Shown: positions 36,081 through 47,707 of the stretch, piece after piece | Layout of the letters: each line of letters begins with the position of its first letter | Position numbering within the stretch: the stretch's first letter is position 1 | NCBI RefSeq assembly: GCF_018991925.1 | Contig: NW_024736071.1 | Location: forward strand, 10,222,700 to 10,286,699 | Source: Homarus americanus | Lineage: Eukaryota; Arthropoda; Malacostraca; Decapoda; Nephropidae | Direction of reading: 5' to 3' | DNA length: 64,000 nucleotides | Notes under the pieces: model-generated | The model's input: only the letters and a program-made list of their open reading frames with translations | What the model was told of the DNA's origin: nothing | Databases searched by the model: none | Position numbers and translations under genes: made by a program

Positions 36081-36912
36081 AGCACTCACACAGGATGGAG
36101 GACGGACGGATCTCTCTGCCGATTTTCAACCACAACGTCGAGGACTGGCTTGACCATGTGGAAGCAGCCCTCGCCGGTTCACGAGCGACCGACGGGCAAA
36201 AGTATTGCGCCCTGCTCTGTGCCTTACCCACGGAAGTGGCCACGCGGGTTTCACAAACCATTTCCAACCCTCCAGATCACAACAAATTCGCTACCCTGCG
36301 GGCTGCCTTGAAGACGTGTTATCAACAGACCAGCCCCAATCTCCTGCAAGATCTATCCTCTACCTCCCTCGGGAACTCAACCCCGGGACGTCTCTGGGAG
36401 GAGATGTGTCGGCTGAACTCCCGTCACACAGACAGACTCCCCGACTCTATCCTGCGCCAGCTTCACGCACAAAAGCTACCCACAGAAGTACGCAACATCT
36501 TGTCCGCAGTAGATTACTCCACGACACCGGAACTATATGCAACCGCGGCAGATAGAATTTTAACGAGTGCGCTGCTGCACCCCTTGCCGCCACGGTCACA
36601 CCAGTACCTACCATCGAACTTGTAAGCCGGGTCAACACCCCTCAGCCGAGCAATACCTCACAAGACATCAAGGACCTGTTGCAAATTCTGAACCGCAGGA
36701 TGGACACCATTGAGCAGTTCTGCTCCTCCATACCCGCTGCTGCGCCGGTTCCTGACTCACACACTACGCCCTACAAGTTCCGACACACAGCAGCCAACCC
36801 CCAGCACAACAAATTTACCCTCTGCTGGTATCACCAGACTTTCGGCCGCTATGCTCGAAACTGTGAGCCCTATTGCACCTATTCGGGAAACGGCAACACC
36901 GGAGGCTGGTAG
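36062..36912 (+). pseudogene. gypsy gag (capsid-like and zinc knuckle), one frameshift
   Basis: The first frame (36062-36625) starts MVTPGDKHSHRMEDGRISLP. It has the gag signature of arthropod gypsy elements (NVEDWLDHVEAAL, QKYCALLCALP, TLRAALKTCY, GRLWEEMCRLN). Near 36590 the frame shifts by one base. The second frame carries DIKDLLQILNRRMDTIEQF and a nucleocapsid zinc knuckle ([20 protein letters not shown], with Cys/His/Cys ligands), ending at 36912. It would form the virus-like particle and bind element RNA. The mid-gag shift looks like a one-base deletion in a CCTTGCCGCC run. Confidence 0.85.
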
Positions 36913-39900
36913 ACGCCTCAGCCTCCGTCCCTCCAGGCGTCTCATTACTGCGCGTCACCGACCGCACCTCCGGCAAGAAGTTCCTCATCGACACCGGTTC
37001 ATCGGTCAGCCTCATCCCTCCCTCACTACGAGACAAGTCAAAGCAACCCTCGTATGACCTGTTCGCTGCCAACGGTACCTCCATCGCCTCCTACGGCGTA
37101 CGCACCCTCGCCTTAGACCTCGGTCTGCCCAAGACTCTGCGTTGGTTATTCGTGATAGCAGACGTGTCTCAACCCATCCTTGGTTTCGACTTCCTCACCT
37201 TCCACAAGCTCGGCGTCAAACCAAGTCATCTATGCCTCAGTCATGAGCCTACAGCACGCAAGATCCAGGGTTCTCGTGCCAGACACACGGACGCTATCAC
37301 CTGTCTTGCGCCTTCCAACGAGTTCTCCTCCCTGCTCGACGAATTCAAGGAGCTTTTCTCACCCCGAGTCTCCATACCCCCACCACCTACGTCGGGAATT
37401 TTCCACCACATCGAAACCAAAGGACCACCAGTCTTTTCACGCCCTCGCCGCCTGCGCCCTGAGCTCCTGTACACAGCCAAAGTAGAATTCAACAAACTAC
37501 TGCAAGACGGCATCATTCGCCCTTCAAGGAGTCCCCGGGCATCGCCTCTTCACATGGTTCCTAAGCGAACACCCGGCGAGTGGAGGGTGTGTGGCGACTA
37601 CAGAGCCCTGAATCTCGTCACCAAACCTGACAGGTACCCTATTCCGCATGTCCAGGACTTTCACCACAAACTTCATGGCAAGACTATCTTCTCGAAGATC
37701 GACTTGGAGTGTGCTTTCCACCAGATCCCAGTAGCACCGGCAGATACCCAGAAGACAGCCATCACCACTCCGTTCGGACTCTTCGAGTACACTTTCATGA
37801 GTTTTGGCTTACGCAATGCAGCACAGACTTTCCAGAGGTTCATGGACCATATTCTTCGCGACCTCGATTTTGTCACCGTCTACATTGACGACATCCTCGT
37901 CGCATCTTCGACGCCTGCCGAGCACCGCCACCACCTACAACTCCTTCTCCAACGCCTGCAGAACAACAACATGAAAGTTCATCCTGCTAAGTGCGTCTTT
38001 GGAACCTCGGCCATCGATTTCCTCGGTCACAGAGTCTCGCCCAGTGGCATACAACCCCTACCACAGAAGATAACCGCGATTAGGGAATTCCCCAAACCTG
38101 AAACGGCGAAGAAACTCCGAGAGTTCCTGGGTTTAGTCAAATACTACCACCGCTTCATTGACAAAGCTGCCACCGTCCTAGCCCCCCTACACGACCTTCT
38201 CAAGGGACGCCCAAAGAAGTCTCACAAGTCTCTCATGTGGACTCAAGAGGCTACTACGGCATTCACCACTATCAAACAGCCCACCCCGCACCTAACGCCC
38301 GGACCACTCTCACAACAGACGCTTCTTCTACTGCAGTGGGCGCCGTCTTACAGCAGGAGATCAACGGAATTTTCATGCCCGTTGCTTTCTTCTCACAACG
38401 GCTTCAACCACCACACCTCAAGTACAGCGCTTTTGATCGAGAACTCCTGGCCATATACTTGGCTGTCAGACATTTCCAACACTTCCTCGAGGCCCGTCAG
38501 TTCACCATCTTCACTGATCACAAGCCCCTCGTCCACGCCTTCGCTTCAGCTTCCCAGTCACATACACCTCGTGTCCTGCGCCACTTGGCTTACATCTCGG
38601 AGTTCTCCAGCGACGTCCCACATTAAAGGCAGCCACAACGAGATCGCCGACGCCCTCTCTCGCCTTCTTCCCTCATCTCCACCCATTGATTATGGGCAGC
38701 AGCCGCGGCTCAAGAGAAAGACGAAGACCCAGCATACAAGACATCCCCCTCAGGCCTCATACTCCAAGGCACAAAGATAAAATTGTGGTGCGACGTATCC
38801 TGTGGACAGCCTAGACCGTTCGTGCCTCACGTCCACCGCCGCGCTGTTTTCGACCGCATCCATGGTCTCAGCCACCCGGGTGTGCGGGCCTCCCAGCGCC
38901 TCCTCACGCAACGTGTCGTCTGGCCCGGCATCAAGTCTGATACTAAGAAATGGGCTGCCCAGTGCCTGGCCTGCCAGTCCTCCAAAATACATCGTCACAT
39001 ACGGGCCCCCTTACAAGCCTTTCCTATTCCCAAAGGACGTTTTCAAGTAGTACACCTCGACATCGTGGGACCTCTACCATCATCCTACGGTAGCACCTAC
39101 ATCTTCACCTGCATCGACCGTTTCACCAGGTGGACAGAAGCAATTCCCATGCCCAACGCTACAGCAGAGACTACTGTCCGCGCCTTCATGTCCGGTTGGG
39201 TTTCCCGTTTTGGCCCCCCCGCAACCGTAATCACTGACCGAGGAGTACAGTTTGAGTCACAACTCTGGCAGCACCTCCTACAGTTCCTCGGCACGTCTAG
39301 ACAACGCACTACAGCATACCACCCTCAAGCCAACGGCATGGTAGAGCGTTTTCACCGGCAGCTGAAGGACGCACTCAAGGCACAGCACGACCCTTACAGC
39401 TGGACTGATGCGCTTCCCTTAGTGCTCCTCAGCATCCGTGCGTCACACAAGGAGGATATGGACTGTAGCCCAGCAGATCTGACACTAGGCGAGCCCCTTC
39501 GGCTACCTGGGGATTTCTCACTCCCTCCTGATCCCAACCAAACCACTCCAGCCGTTCGTCACGACTTACTCCAAAAGCTACGACAAGCAGTTTCTGCATT
39601 CAGAGCTACTGCTCCACGCCAGCCTACTCGGCGCCCTGAACACATCCCTCCTGCACTACTCACAGCCGAGTATGTTTTCGTCAGGCATGATGCTCACCGC
39701 AACCCATTACAACGCCCCTACGATGGACCCTTCCAGGTGGTTACCCGTTCAGCAAAGTTCCTGACAATTATCCGGAATGGCAGACATGACACCGTCAGCA
39801 TAGACCGAGTCAAACCGGCCACCTTACCCGTCGGGCCCCCAGCCCAGCAGCACCATCAACAAACTACGCCTGCACCAGTCCACCCGCAGTTACCACCGGC

Positions 39901-40519
39901 AGCAACACCACGCCCACGACATTTCTGGGCACCCTCTTTTCACCCTCATGTACAACCTGCTCCTGTCATAGAACCTGCACCTGTAATAAACCTCCCTTCT
40001 ATCATAGAACCTGCTCCTGTCATAGACCCTCCTCCTGTCATAGAACCTGAACCTGTAATAGATCTCCCTTCTATCATAGAACCTGCTCCTGCCATGGACC
40101 CTCCTCCTGACGCAGCCCCTGCAGCAGCAGGAGCACAACAACCATTGCTTGTACAACCTCCTCTAATCCCAAACCCTCTTTCTCCTCCCAATTCTCCCAC
40201 AGGTTTTGTGTCACTGGATGGAGTTGTTACACGTAGCGGTCGAGTCGTACATACACCTGCCCGGTATGTGTTATGTGTGGGACACAACCCGGACAACATC
40301 CAGCCTCCCGCCGCGCCGGGAGGGGAGGGGGAGTATTGTAGTGGACGTCTCTACAAACTGCGTAGCTGCACACCACCTGCTACCGTCTTCCCTAGCAACC
40401 AAGCGTATCCGCATTCCAATGCCCGCCGTATCTTAGCAACGGAACTAGTCACCGGCTACTTCTCGGGTTTTCCCAACATGACTCATAGAGGACTGGCGGC
40501 CGCTGCTGGGTGTATATAA
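36873..40519 (+). pseudogene. gypsy pol polyprotein (protease, RT, RNase H, integrase), frameshifted
   Basis: The pol frame overlaps the gag end by 40 bases in the -1 frame, so programmed frameshifting is possible. Frame 36873-38780 has the protease site [14 protein letters not shown] (residue 40) and reverse transcriptase: [43 protein letters not shown] and the YIDD catalytic box at residue 337. The frame breaks near 38275. RNase H ([27 protein letters not shown]) is in another frame to 38626. [16 protein letters not shown] returns to the first frame, and a further shift near 38690 leads to integrase (38783-40519). That part has the HHCC zinc domain (HGLSHPG, CLACQ), catalytic D93, D152 and E188 in a DD35E arrangement, and a proline-rich tail. 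Inactive as it stands. Confidence 0.9.
40318..40336 (+). promoter_or_regulatory. polypurine tract of gypsy copy 1
   Basis: GGGAGGGGAGGGGGAGTAT lies immediately before the 3' LTR, the expected priming site for plus-strand DNA synthesis. Confidence 0.8.
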
Positions 40520-40832
40520 GCTCTGTCTCTCCATTGAGATTCATTCTGCCCATTTTCCTGAACAAGCAACATCTCCTCCAGCAAGCTCCTAGCTGTCCAG
40601 CATTCATTCAATCAGGAGGCCAGCAACAGGCAACATCTTCTCTAACGAAGCTCCTGCACATCTACCTCCTTCACCAAGCTACTCACCAAACGTCTCTATT
40701 GACCAGCTCCTCACCACACAGCACCTCCAGCACCAGACTGTCTATCATATAACTTTTATATTATACAAGAAAACCACATTAGAGTTTCCTTCCATCCTGA
40801 GTGCTTGACGACATTAATACTTCGATACCCTA

Positions 40833-40834
<2 letters not shown>
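40337..40834 (+). repeat. gypsy copy 1, 3' LTR
   Basis: Begins TGTAGTGGACGTCTC and ends GATACCCTACA. It has a TATATAA box at 40513-40519 and is about 98% identical to the 5' LTR. The integrase reading frame runs into it for about 180 bases. Confidence 0.93.
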
Positions 40835-40873
<39 letters not shown>

Positions 40874-41062
40874 ATTAATTATTATTATTATTATTAATTA
40901 TTATTATTATTATTAATTATTATTATTATTATTAATTTTTATTATTACTATTATTATTATTATTATTATTATTATCATCATCATCATCATCATCATCGCC
41001 CCCCAGGCCCTAATGTGGGTCAGTGACCTGCGCTCGGGTGGGCTAATCCCCGTAAAAAAAAA
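40835..41062 (+). repeat. 5S-derived SINE, copy B, 3' part: (TTA)n and LINE-like tail
   Basis: Continues the SINE after the gypsy insertion: (TTA)n with ATC repeats to 40997, then CCCCCAGGCCCTAATGTGGG, TCAGTGACCTGCGCTCGGGT, GGGCTAATCCCCGT and an A run. The same tail ends the LINE copies at 9765 and 32735 (minus strand), so the SINE probably uses that LINE's machinery. Confidence 0.8.
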
Positions 41063-41270
41063 AACTTACCTTGCCACCTTCAGTCACCACTTACCTCACC
41101 ATCTCAGTCATCCCTTTTACCACCTCAGTTACTACTCACCTCACTACCTGTCACCACTTTCCTTGCCACCTTCAGTCACCACTCACCTAACCACCTCAAT
41201 CACCACTCATTTCGTCTCTAATCTTCATATTCAGTATCTCACCACCAATATTTCATTGTACTGTACTTAC
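41063..41270. repeat. degenerate CACCTCAGTCACCACT tandem repeat in intron
   Basis: Repeats of ACCACTCACCTCACCACCTCA type span about 41075-41220. They border the donor of the anchor exon (minus-strand GTAAGT at 41270-41265). Confidence 0.6.
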
Positions 41271-41786
41271 TCCTGTCACCACCTAAGTTGTCATAAACAC
41301 TGATTACCTGTTCTTCCTCGTTGTCATGATCAATGTTGGTGTTTACTTCCTCGTCACCTTGAACAGTATTTGCATCATTTCCATCGTCATGACCAGTGTT
41401 CACATCACCTCCTCCACTGTCACGAGGACTGATCATGTCACCTCCCTTACTGTCACTAGGACTGATAACATCACCTCCCTCACCATCACGAGGACTGATC
41501 ACGTCACCTCCTTTAATGACAAAATCACTGGCTTCGTCATCAACAATAACTTTGGGGTCATCGGACGTGGTACCTCTTTCAGGACGGTCTGGGAGAACCT
41601 CTAACTGGCCACTGCTGCCAATCTTGAGGAGTCGCCCTTGGTATCTTAACAGCTCCTGAACCTGCCATAGAGGGATGTGGATCGGAGGCAGAGTGGTGGT
41701 TGAAGGTGTGTGGCTGAAGAAGAAGATCACGACCAACAGCATGAACACAAACGCCTGCACCACCAGGAGTGAACACCAGAAGTAAG
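41271..41786 (-). CDS. beta-1,3-galactosyltransferase-like protein, membrane-anchor and stem exon
   Basis: The exon runs from an acceptor (TTTTCCTCTATCAG) to a donor (GGA then GTAAGT). In its single open phase it begins AYFWCSLLVVQAFVFMLLVV then IFFFSH, one hydrophobic segment suited to the signal anchor of a type II Golgi enzyme. Next comes a stem region with LLRYQGRLLKIGSSGQLEV. It also has three imperfect repeats of GGDVISPRD-type units and an acidic stretch (DHDNEEEQVISVYDNLGGD). The start codon is not obvious: a stop lies just upstream, so an N-terminal exon probably lies at higher coordinates, or Met in VFMLL is used. It leaves in phase 1. Linkage to 33696 rests on strand, order, topology and phase with the 34096 acceptor. 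Confidence 0.65.
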
Positions 41787-42957
<1,171 letters not shown>

Positions 42958-43595
42958 TATATATATATATTTCATGTAGATCCACAATGAAAGCATGGAT
43001 AAGATTAATCTTGATAAAATCACACGAAAAGGAAACAACGGAGCACCTCCTAGCTTTCGTCTTTATTCAAGACATTCTCAGAAGCAACTGGATTAATGGA
43101 CAGAGAGAGGCTTAATATATGAAAGTGACCTTAAAAACATGAGGTTAGGGTTCCTAATGATGTCATCCATTAATCCCCACACCAACATCACGTAGAGGAG
43201 CTTTTAAGAAGGGGGTGACGTGACTAGTCGGTCAGGTCAAAAAATAAGGGACCCATTAAATAACTATCATACATCTAGATCAAAGGTTTCAAAGCATTTT
43301 TTAACCTTTGGACACTGGACAACAATTTATGTAATACATACAGTTTGAACTTAACTCCTAAGTCATTGATTTAATTCCTAAATCAAACAACTTCAACCAG
43401 AAGTCTTTCTGTGACACAAGACGATTTAAACACTTCCAAGCTTTTTCCCCAGCAATGGGATGATTATTATTCCTAAGAACAGAACAAAGTAAAATCTATA
43501 GCATCATTGTACATATAATATATTTATAAAAACCAGAGGTTCCCTTCACCCATCCTTAGTGCGAGATTACATATAGCCTAAATAAAAAATTCATA
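42958..43595. other. unassigned DNA
   Basis: No recognised gene or repeat apart from a short TATA run at 42958. Confidence 0.35.
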
Positions 43596-43760
43596 CATTC
43601 CACAGTTATTCTAGTGATGCATCGTGACCGACATCCACAGAGAACAGTGGAGCACCACAGGCAAGACGTGTTACGATCCCACAGCCTTGCCGGCAATACA
43701 CAGATATCAAATCAACCAAACATAGCCAGACAAAATACCTAAAAAAAAGAAAGGAAGAAA
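43596..43760 (-). repeat. LINE ORF2 3' fragment (family of 9765-11892)
   Basis: CATTCCACAGTTATTC, CGACATCCACAGAGAACAGT, GGCAAGACGTGTTACGATCC and AGCCTTGCCGGCAATACACA match 9967-10140 with small deletions. Confidence 0.7.
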
Positions 43761-43766
43761 GATTGT

Positions 43767-43769
<3 letters not shown>

Positions 43770-43832
<63 letters not shown>

Positions 43833-43850
43833 GTATATATAATATGTATA
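43770..43850. repeat. (TA)n microsatellite
   Basis: A TA run followed by ATATGTATATA units. Confidence 0.9.
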
Positions 43851-44219
43851 TATAATGAGCAAATAGTTAAGTACCTATTTTCATCTCTTGTGGTTTCAGT
43901 GATGTGATATCAGGAAATCACTTATTTAGTCGTTGTTGCTTTAGCTGATTCAGCTTCTTTGGAGTCCCAAGAACTTTTCGAACCAGTTTTACCAGAAAAC
44001 TGGCTCAATAATCACCTAAAGGAAGACAAAAAGAGGGTAGTAAAATGTAAATAAATTGTTCCAAATGAGATGAGAGAGCATCCACACAGCATGTGTCATC
44101 TCCACAATTTATGGTAGAACAACTTCTAAATCTAAAGAACATGCCTCTTTCATGACATAACCAAACTAGGCTCTGTAATCTCCATCAGTGCTCGTATGAA
44201 TCATGCAGAATTATACCAC
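43851..44219. other. unassigned DNA
   Basis: No features recognised. Confidence 0.35.
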
Positions 44220-44355
44220 TAGCAACCTGCACCTTAAGCATCCCTGCACTGTTCACAAGTATCCTGCACACACTAGTATCCAGCATCACCACTAATATCC
44301 TGCACTATCTAGTATCATGCACCATTCACTAGTATGTTGAACCGTTCACTAGTAT
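44220..44355. repeat. 20-bp satellite block 1 (CACTAGTATCCTGCACCGTT type)
   Basis: Units of CACTAGTATCCTGCAC with variants, ending in the target duplication GTAT of the next gypsy copy. The same satellite is at 51745-51979 and 52852-53115. Confidence 0.8.
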
Positions 44356-44829
44356 TGTAGTGATCTCCTCTACAACTACATCCACATTCCAATGTGACAG
44401 TATCCAGCAACCAGCCAACTGCTCGGGGGTCAGCCAGCTGCTACGCTCATAGCAACGGAGTCAAGAAACCGGCTAGTTCCCACGGGTTTACTTCGCTGTT
44501 GTGTATATAAGTCAGTCTTCCATTGAAATTCATTTTCTAAGTTCCTGAACGGGCAACACTCTCCTCCAAGCAAGCTCTCGCTGTCCAGCTTCTGTTCAAC
44601 CTGGAGGCCAGCAAATATAAACATCCTAACGAAGCCTTCCCACCTCTACTCAAAACACGCTTACTTCACCGAACGTGTCTTTCGAGCAGCTATCACCACA
44701 CGGCATTCTGGCACCAGACTGTCTTGTATATAAGAGTATTTTATATGAGAAAACCACCACTTAGAGTTTCCATCCATCCATCCTGAGTGCTAGACAACAT
44801 AATAACACGCACCCTACAAAGGAGAGACC

Positions 44830-46225
44830 CCTGAAAACGCACTCACAGGATGGAGTGGACGGACGGATCTTTACCGACTTCTTTGCAACCACAACGTCGA
44901 GGACTGGTTAGGATCATGTGAAGCAATCTCATCAGCTCACAAAGCTACTGACGAGCAAAGTACGGTGCCCTGCTCTCCTTCTACCCACGGAAGTTCGCCA
45001 CGCATGGTCACGGATTACTTCCAATCAGAGAACAACACCCGCCACTTGCGGGACGCCTTAAAAACGCATTACCGACGGGATCTGCCCCAGTCTCCAAGAA
45101 CCCATCTTCTATCTCCCTTGAAACCTAACCCGGACTTCTCTGGGAGGAGATGTAGGCTGAACTCCCGGCACGCAGACAGACTTCCTGAACCCATCCTGCG
45201 CCAGCTTCACACACAAAAAGCCCCCCCACACAAGTAATGTATCACCCTGTCCGCAGTAGATTACTATCGACACCTGAATCACACAACCGGCAGACAGAAT
45301 ATTCACCAATATCACAAAATATGTGGTCAGTAAACCATCAGTGGTCACATCTCCACTCTAGCCCTGGTTTCGTTCATATTCTGACCAACGCCTCAAAGAA
45401 GTAGCATTCCACCAGACAAGCAAGACATTAGACCTGTTGCAACTTCTTTAAACCAGGATGGACACCACAGCTCTGCTCCTCCATGCCTGCTTCTTCTCCT
45501 GTTCCTGCCCCACGCACTGTGTCCTACCAACCCCAAACAACACCCCTGTCCTGCCTCCCAGACCCGCCAGCCAGTCCCAGCATACAAACACCTTTCTGTT
45601 GGTACCATCAACGTTTTGGCACTAAAGCTAGACGTAGGAGGTTCTCAGTGTCTACACGGCGAAGCAACATGACGGAGACTGCAGGCGCTAGCAATCCCTC
45701 CGCCACTATCACAGCACATCACACGCCTTTTACTTGATCTTGACCACTGCATCTCTGCTGCCCGTCACACTTACTACCACATCGAGGTGTTTCGTATTCA
45801 AGGCTACCGTCTTACGCCAGCCTTCCCACCTGCCCTGAACACATTTTATCCAACACCTCCTCCACTAGTCTACCCACCATTGGCCACTGAACACCACTGC
45901 CCACAACATTTCAGACACGCTCTTTTTTTCATCCGTGGGTACCTACTGCTCCTGACAAACTCTGCACGGGGCCCCACTGACCCAGACAATTCCCTGCACC
46001 TGGCCCCTCCACCTGCGGTGATAGAAGACCACATTCCCTCGCCAGTACAAACCTTCCTATCCACAACCCTCCTTTCTCCCTCTGCTTCTCCCACAGATCT
46101 CGTGGCTTCAGACAGAGTCAGTCTCCACAGGGCGGGTTTAATTTATCCTCACACCTTGCCTGTTATGTCTCGTTCATGTGAGATACAAATCCCAAGCTGG
46201 ACAACAAGTCTCCTGCAAATGGAGG
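44830..46225 (+). pseudogene. gag and integrase-tail remnants of gypsy copy 2
   Basis: About 44870-45240 carries broken gag with HLRDALKTHY and RRCRLNSRHADRLPEPILRQ, parallel to the copy 1 gag. 45590-45640 keeps a FCWYHQRFGTKAR zinc-knuckle piece. 45790-46180 resembles the proline-rich end of copy 1 pol (SPSASPTDLVASDRVSL). Stops and frame changes are frequent. A purine-rich tract (GGAGGGGAGGGGGGGGAGA) at 46220-46239 marks the end. Confidence 0.75.
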
Positions 46226-46659
46226 GGAGGGGGGGGAGACAGAGCAGTGGATCTCCCCACAACTACATCTGCATTCCCAATGCAACATTATCTCTAGCAA
46301 CCAGCCAATTGCTCAGGGGGGTCATCAGCTGCTACGTTCCTCCCTAGCAAATGGAGTCAAGAACTGTATGAGTCTTCACGGGGTTACTCTCCATGCCAGT
46401 ATATAAGTCAGCAGTCTTCCACATCTGGCCTTTTCTAAAAGCCTCGAACACGCAACACCTCCTCCAGTCCCCAAGGTTCAGCTCTCTATTCAACTCCTGG
46501 AGGCCAGCAACATGCAACATCCCCTCTTAACGAAGCTCCTGCACATCTAATACTTCCTAAACATAGCAATAATGAACGTGTCTTCAAGGTGCCTCACCAC
46601 ATATCTCCAGCACCAGATCATTCTTTATATAATATACGATATAAGAAAAGCAACCACTT

Positions 46660-47092
46660 AGTGGTGTTCTTAACTCTGGGGTCCATGGATGGGCTCTCAG
46701 GGGTCCGTAATAGATAAAATTTAAATGATTTATCTTCAAGCCAAACAACAACAAGTCTTCCTCATATTGAAATGAACTTTTTGAGCAGAATTAAAGTTTT
46801 GTTTTTATACACTCAAAATAAGATGATTGTATTTCATTTTTGTATGGGAGCGGCCTGCTAATTCTTGCATAAAAAAAGTGTGAAGCATATTTCTTTGTTA
46901 AGATTGTTACTTTATTCATATTTTGTGTGATATGCCACTGCAGAAAGTGCAATGAATCAATAAAAATATATATTCATTGCATGCAAAGTTGTGTTTATGT
47001 GTTTATGTACTTTTTCTAGGGTGGGGGTCTCATAGCTTTCACCAGATTCCTGGGGCAAACCAAGGATCTTAAAGTATATATGGAACCACTGA
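46660..47092. mobile_element. hAT-like nonautonomous element in the copy 2 3' LTR
   Basis: The LTR sequence CCACTTAG/AGTTTCCATCC is split by about 430 bp. The insert starts TGGTGTTCTTAACTCTGGGG and ends GGAACCACTGA, resembling the CAGTGGTTCTTAAC termini of hAT/Charlie elements. The flanks CCACTTAG and CTCTTAAG look like a decayed 8-bp duplication. Confidence 0.6.
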
Positions 47093-47152
47093 CTCTTAAG
47101 AGTTTCCATCCATCCATCCTGAGTTAGACAACATAACAAATTACCACAGTAT

Positions 47153-47509
47153 GTTGCACACCCACTAGTGGTCTCTGCAATCAAGTCTACCATGCACAGT
47201 ATGTTATTTTAATGCTAACCTGCCCGCAAAGCCAATCTTTGTCTTTGGTTACAAATAGTTGATTGTTTATAAATGTTCATGAAATGTCCATTTACTCAAA
47301 ACTAAAATTCAATGTGTGTTCACAACTACAACGTGATCCATTATTCTAAAAATAAATGTTAAACATTCGAAATATCAAAATTCAAAGGCAGGCCATAATT
47401 TCAGAAATATTTAGAACATTTAAAATGAGATTTCACCCCAAAAGGTCCGTCAAAGATGGTAAACAGTTTTAAACGAAGTCTTCATATTACTTTTGTTTTT
47501 ATATATTGT
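47153..47509. other. unassigned DNA
   Basis: Begins with a few degenerate satellite units (CACCCACTAGTGG), then AT-rich DNA without features. Confidence 0.35.
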
Positions 47510-47707
47510 AGGTAGTAAGCGGCCAACAAAGAGGGAGGTACTACCGCCTGGAAGATATTGAAGCACAATGTTGTTCAATGGGTAGACACTGGCCATATGG
47601 CATCACGAAAACAGACCAAGTCCTGTGTCAAGTTGACCGACTTTCTGCCTCATCTCACTATGTTTTAACACTACTATTGACATCATTAAATATACAGTAA
47701 GCAGTAC
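47510..47707 (+). repeat. 5S-type SINE, copy C, 5' part
   Basis: GAGGGAGGTACTACCGCCTG, GAAGATATTG, GACTTTCTGCCTCAT and the run up to CAGTAAGCAGTAC match the copy B body at 35080-35260. The 5S head is absent. It continues at 49908 after gypsy copy 3. Confidence 0.75.

Larger units (their letters stand above)
35566..40834 (+). mobile_element. Ty3/gypsy LTR retrotransposon, copy 1 (complete structure, several frame breaks)
   Basis: A 5269-bp element with TG...CA LTRs of 496 bp (35566-36061) and 498 bp (40337-40834) that differ at only about ten positions, implying a fairly recent insertion. The 4-bp target duplication TTAT fits but is ambiguous because the target is (TTA)n. Between the LTRs are gag, protease, reverse transcriptase, RNase H and integrase, the domain order of Ty3/gypsy. 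A purine-rich tract precedes the 3' LTR. It is inserted antisense in an intron of the galactosyltransferase gene. Confidence 0.95.
44356..47148 (+). mobile_element. gypsy family, copy 2 (deleted and decayed)
   Basis: LTRs at 44356-44818 and about 46243-47148 (the latter split by an insertion at 46660-47092) belong to the copy 1 family (TGTAGTG start, TATATAAG box, GCACCAGACTGTCTT). A GTAT target duplication lies at 44352-44355 and 47149-47152. The interior keeps gag pieces and the proline-rich integrase tail, but protease, RT and most of integrase are gone. Confidence 0.85.

Noticed and set aside
38750..39309. Antisense open frames over the gypsy pol region (also 36757-37516, 39890-40299)
   Set aside because: Shadow frames of the pol sequence caused by its GC content; they contain no domains.
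35387..40980. Direct-repeat array resembling CRISPR
   Set aside because: The repeats are continuous TTA units without unique spacers, and the DNA is eukaryotic.
45393..45611. Minus-strand open frame in gypsy copy 2, and frames at 48379-48795
   Set aside because: Antisense of the proline-rich gag/integrase remnants; they contain no domains.
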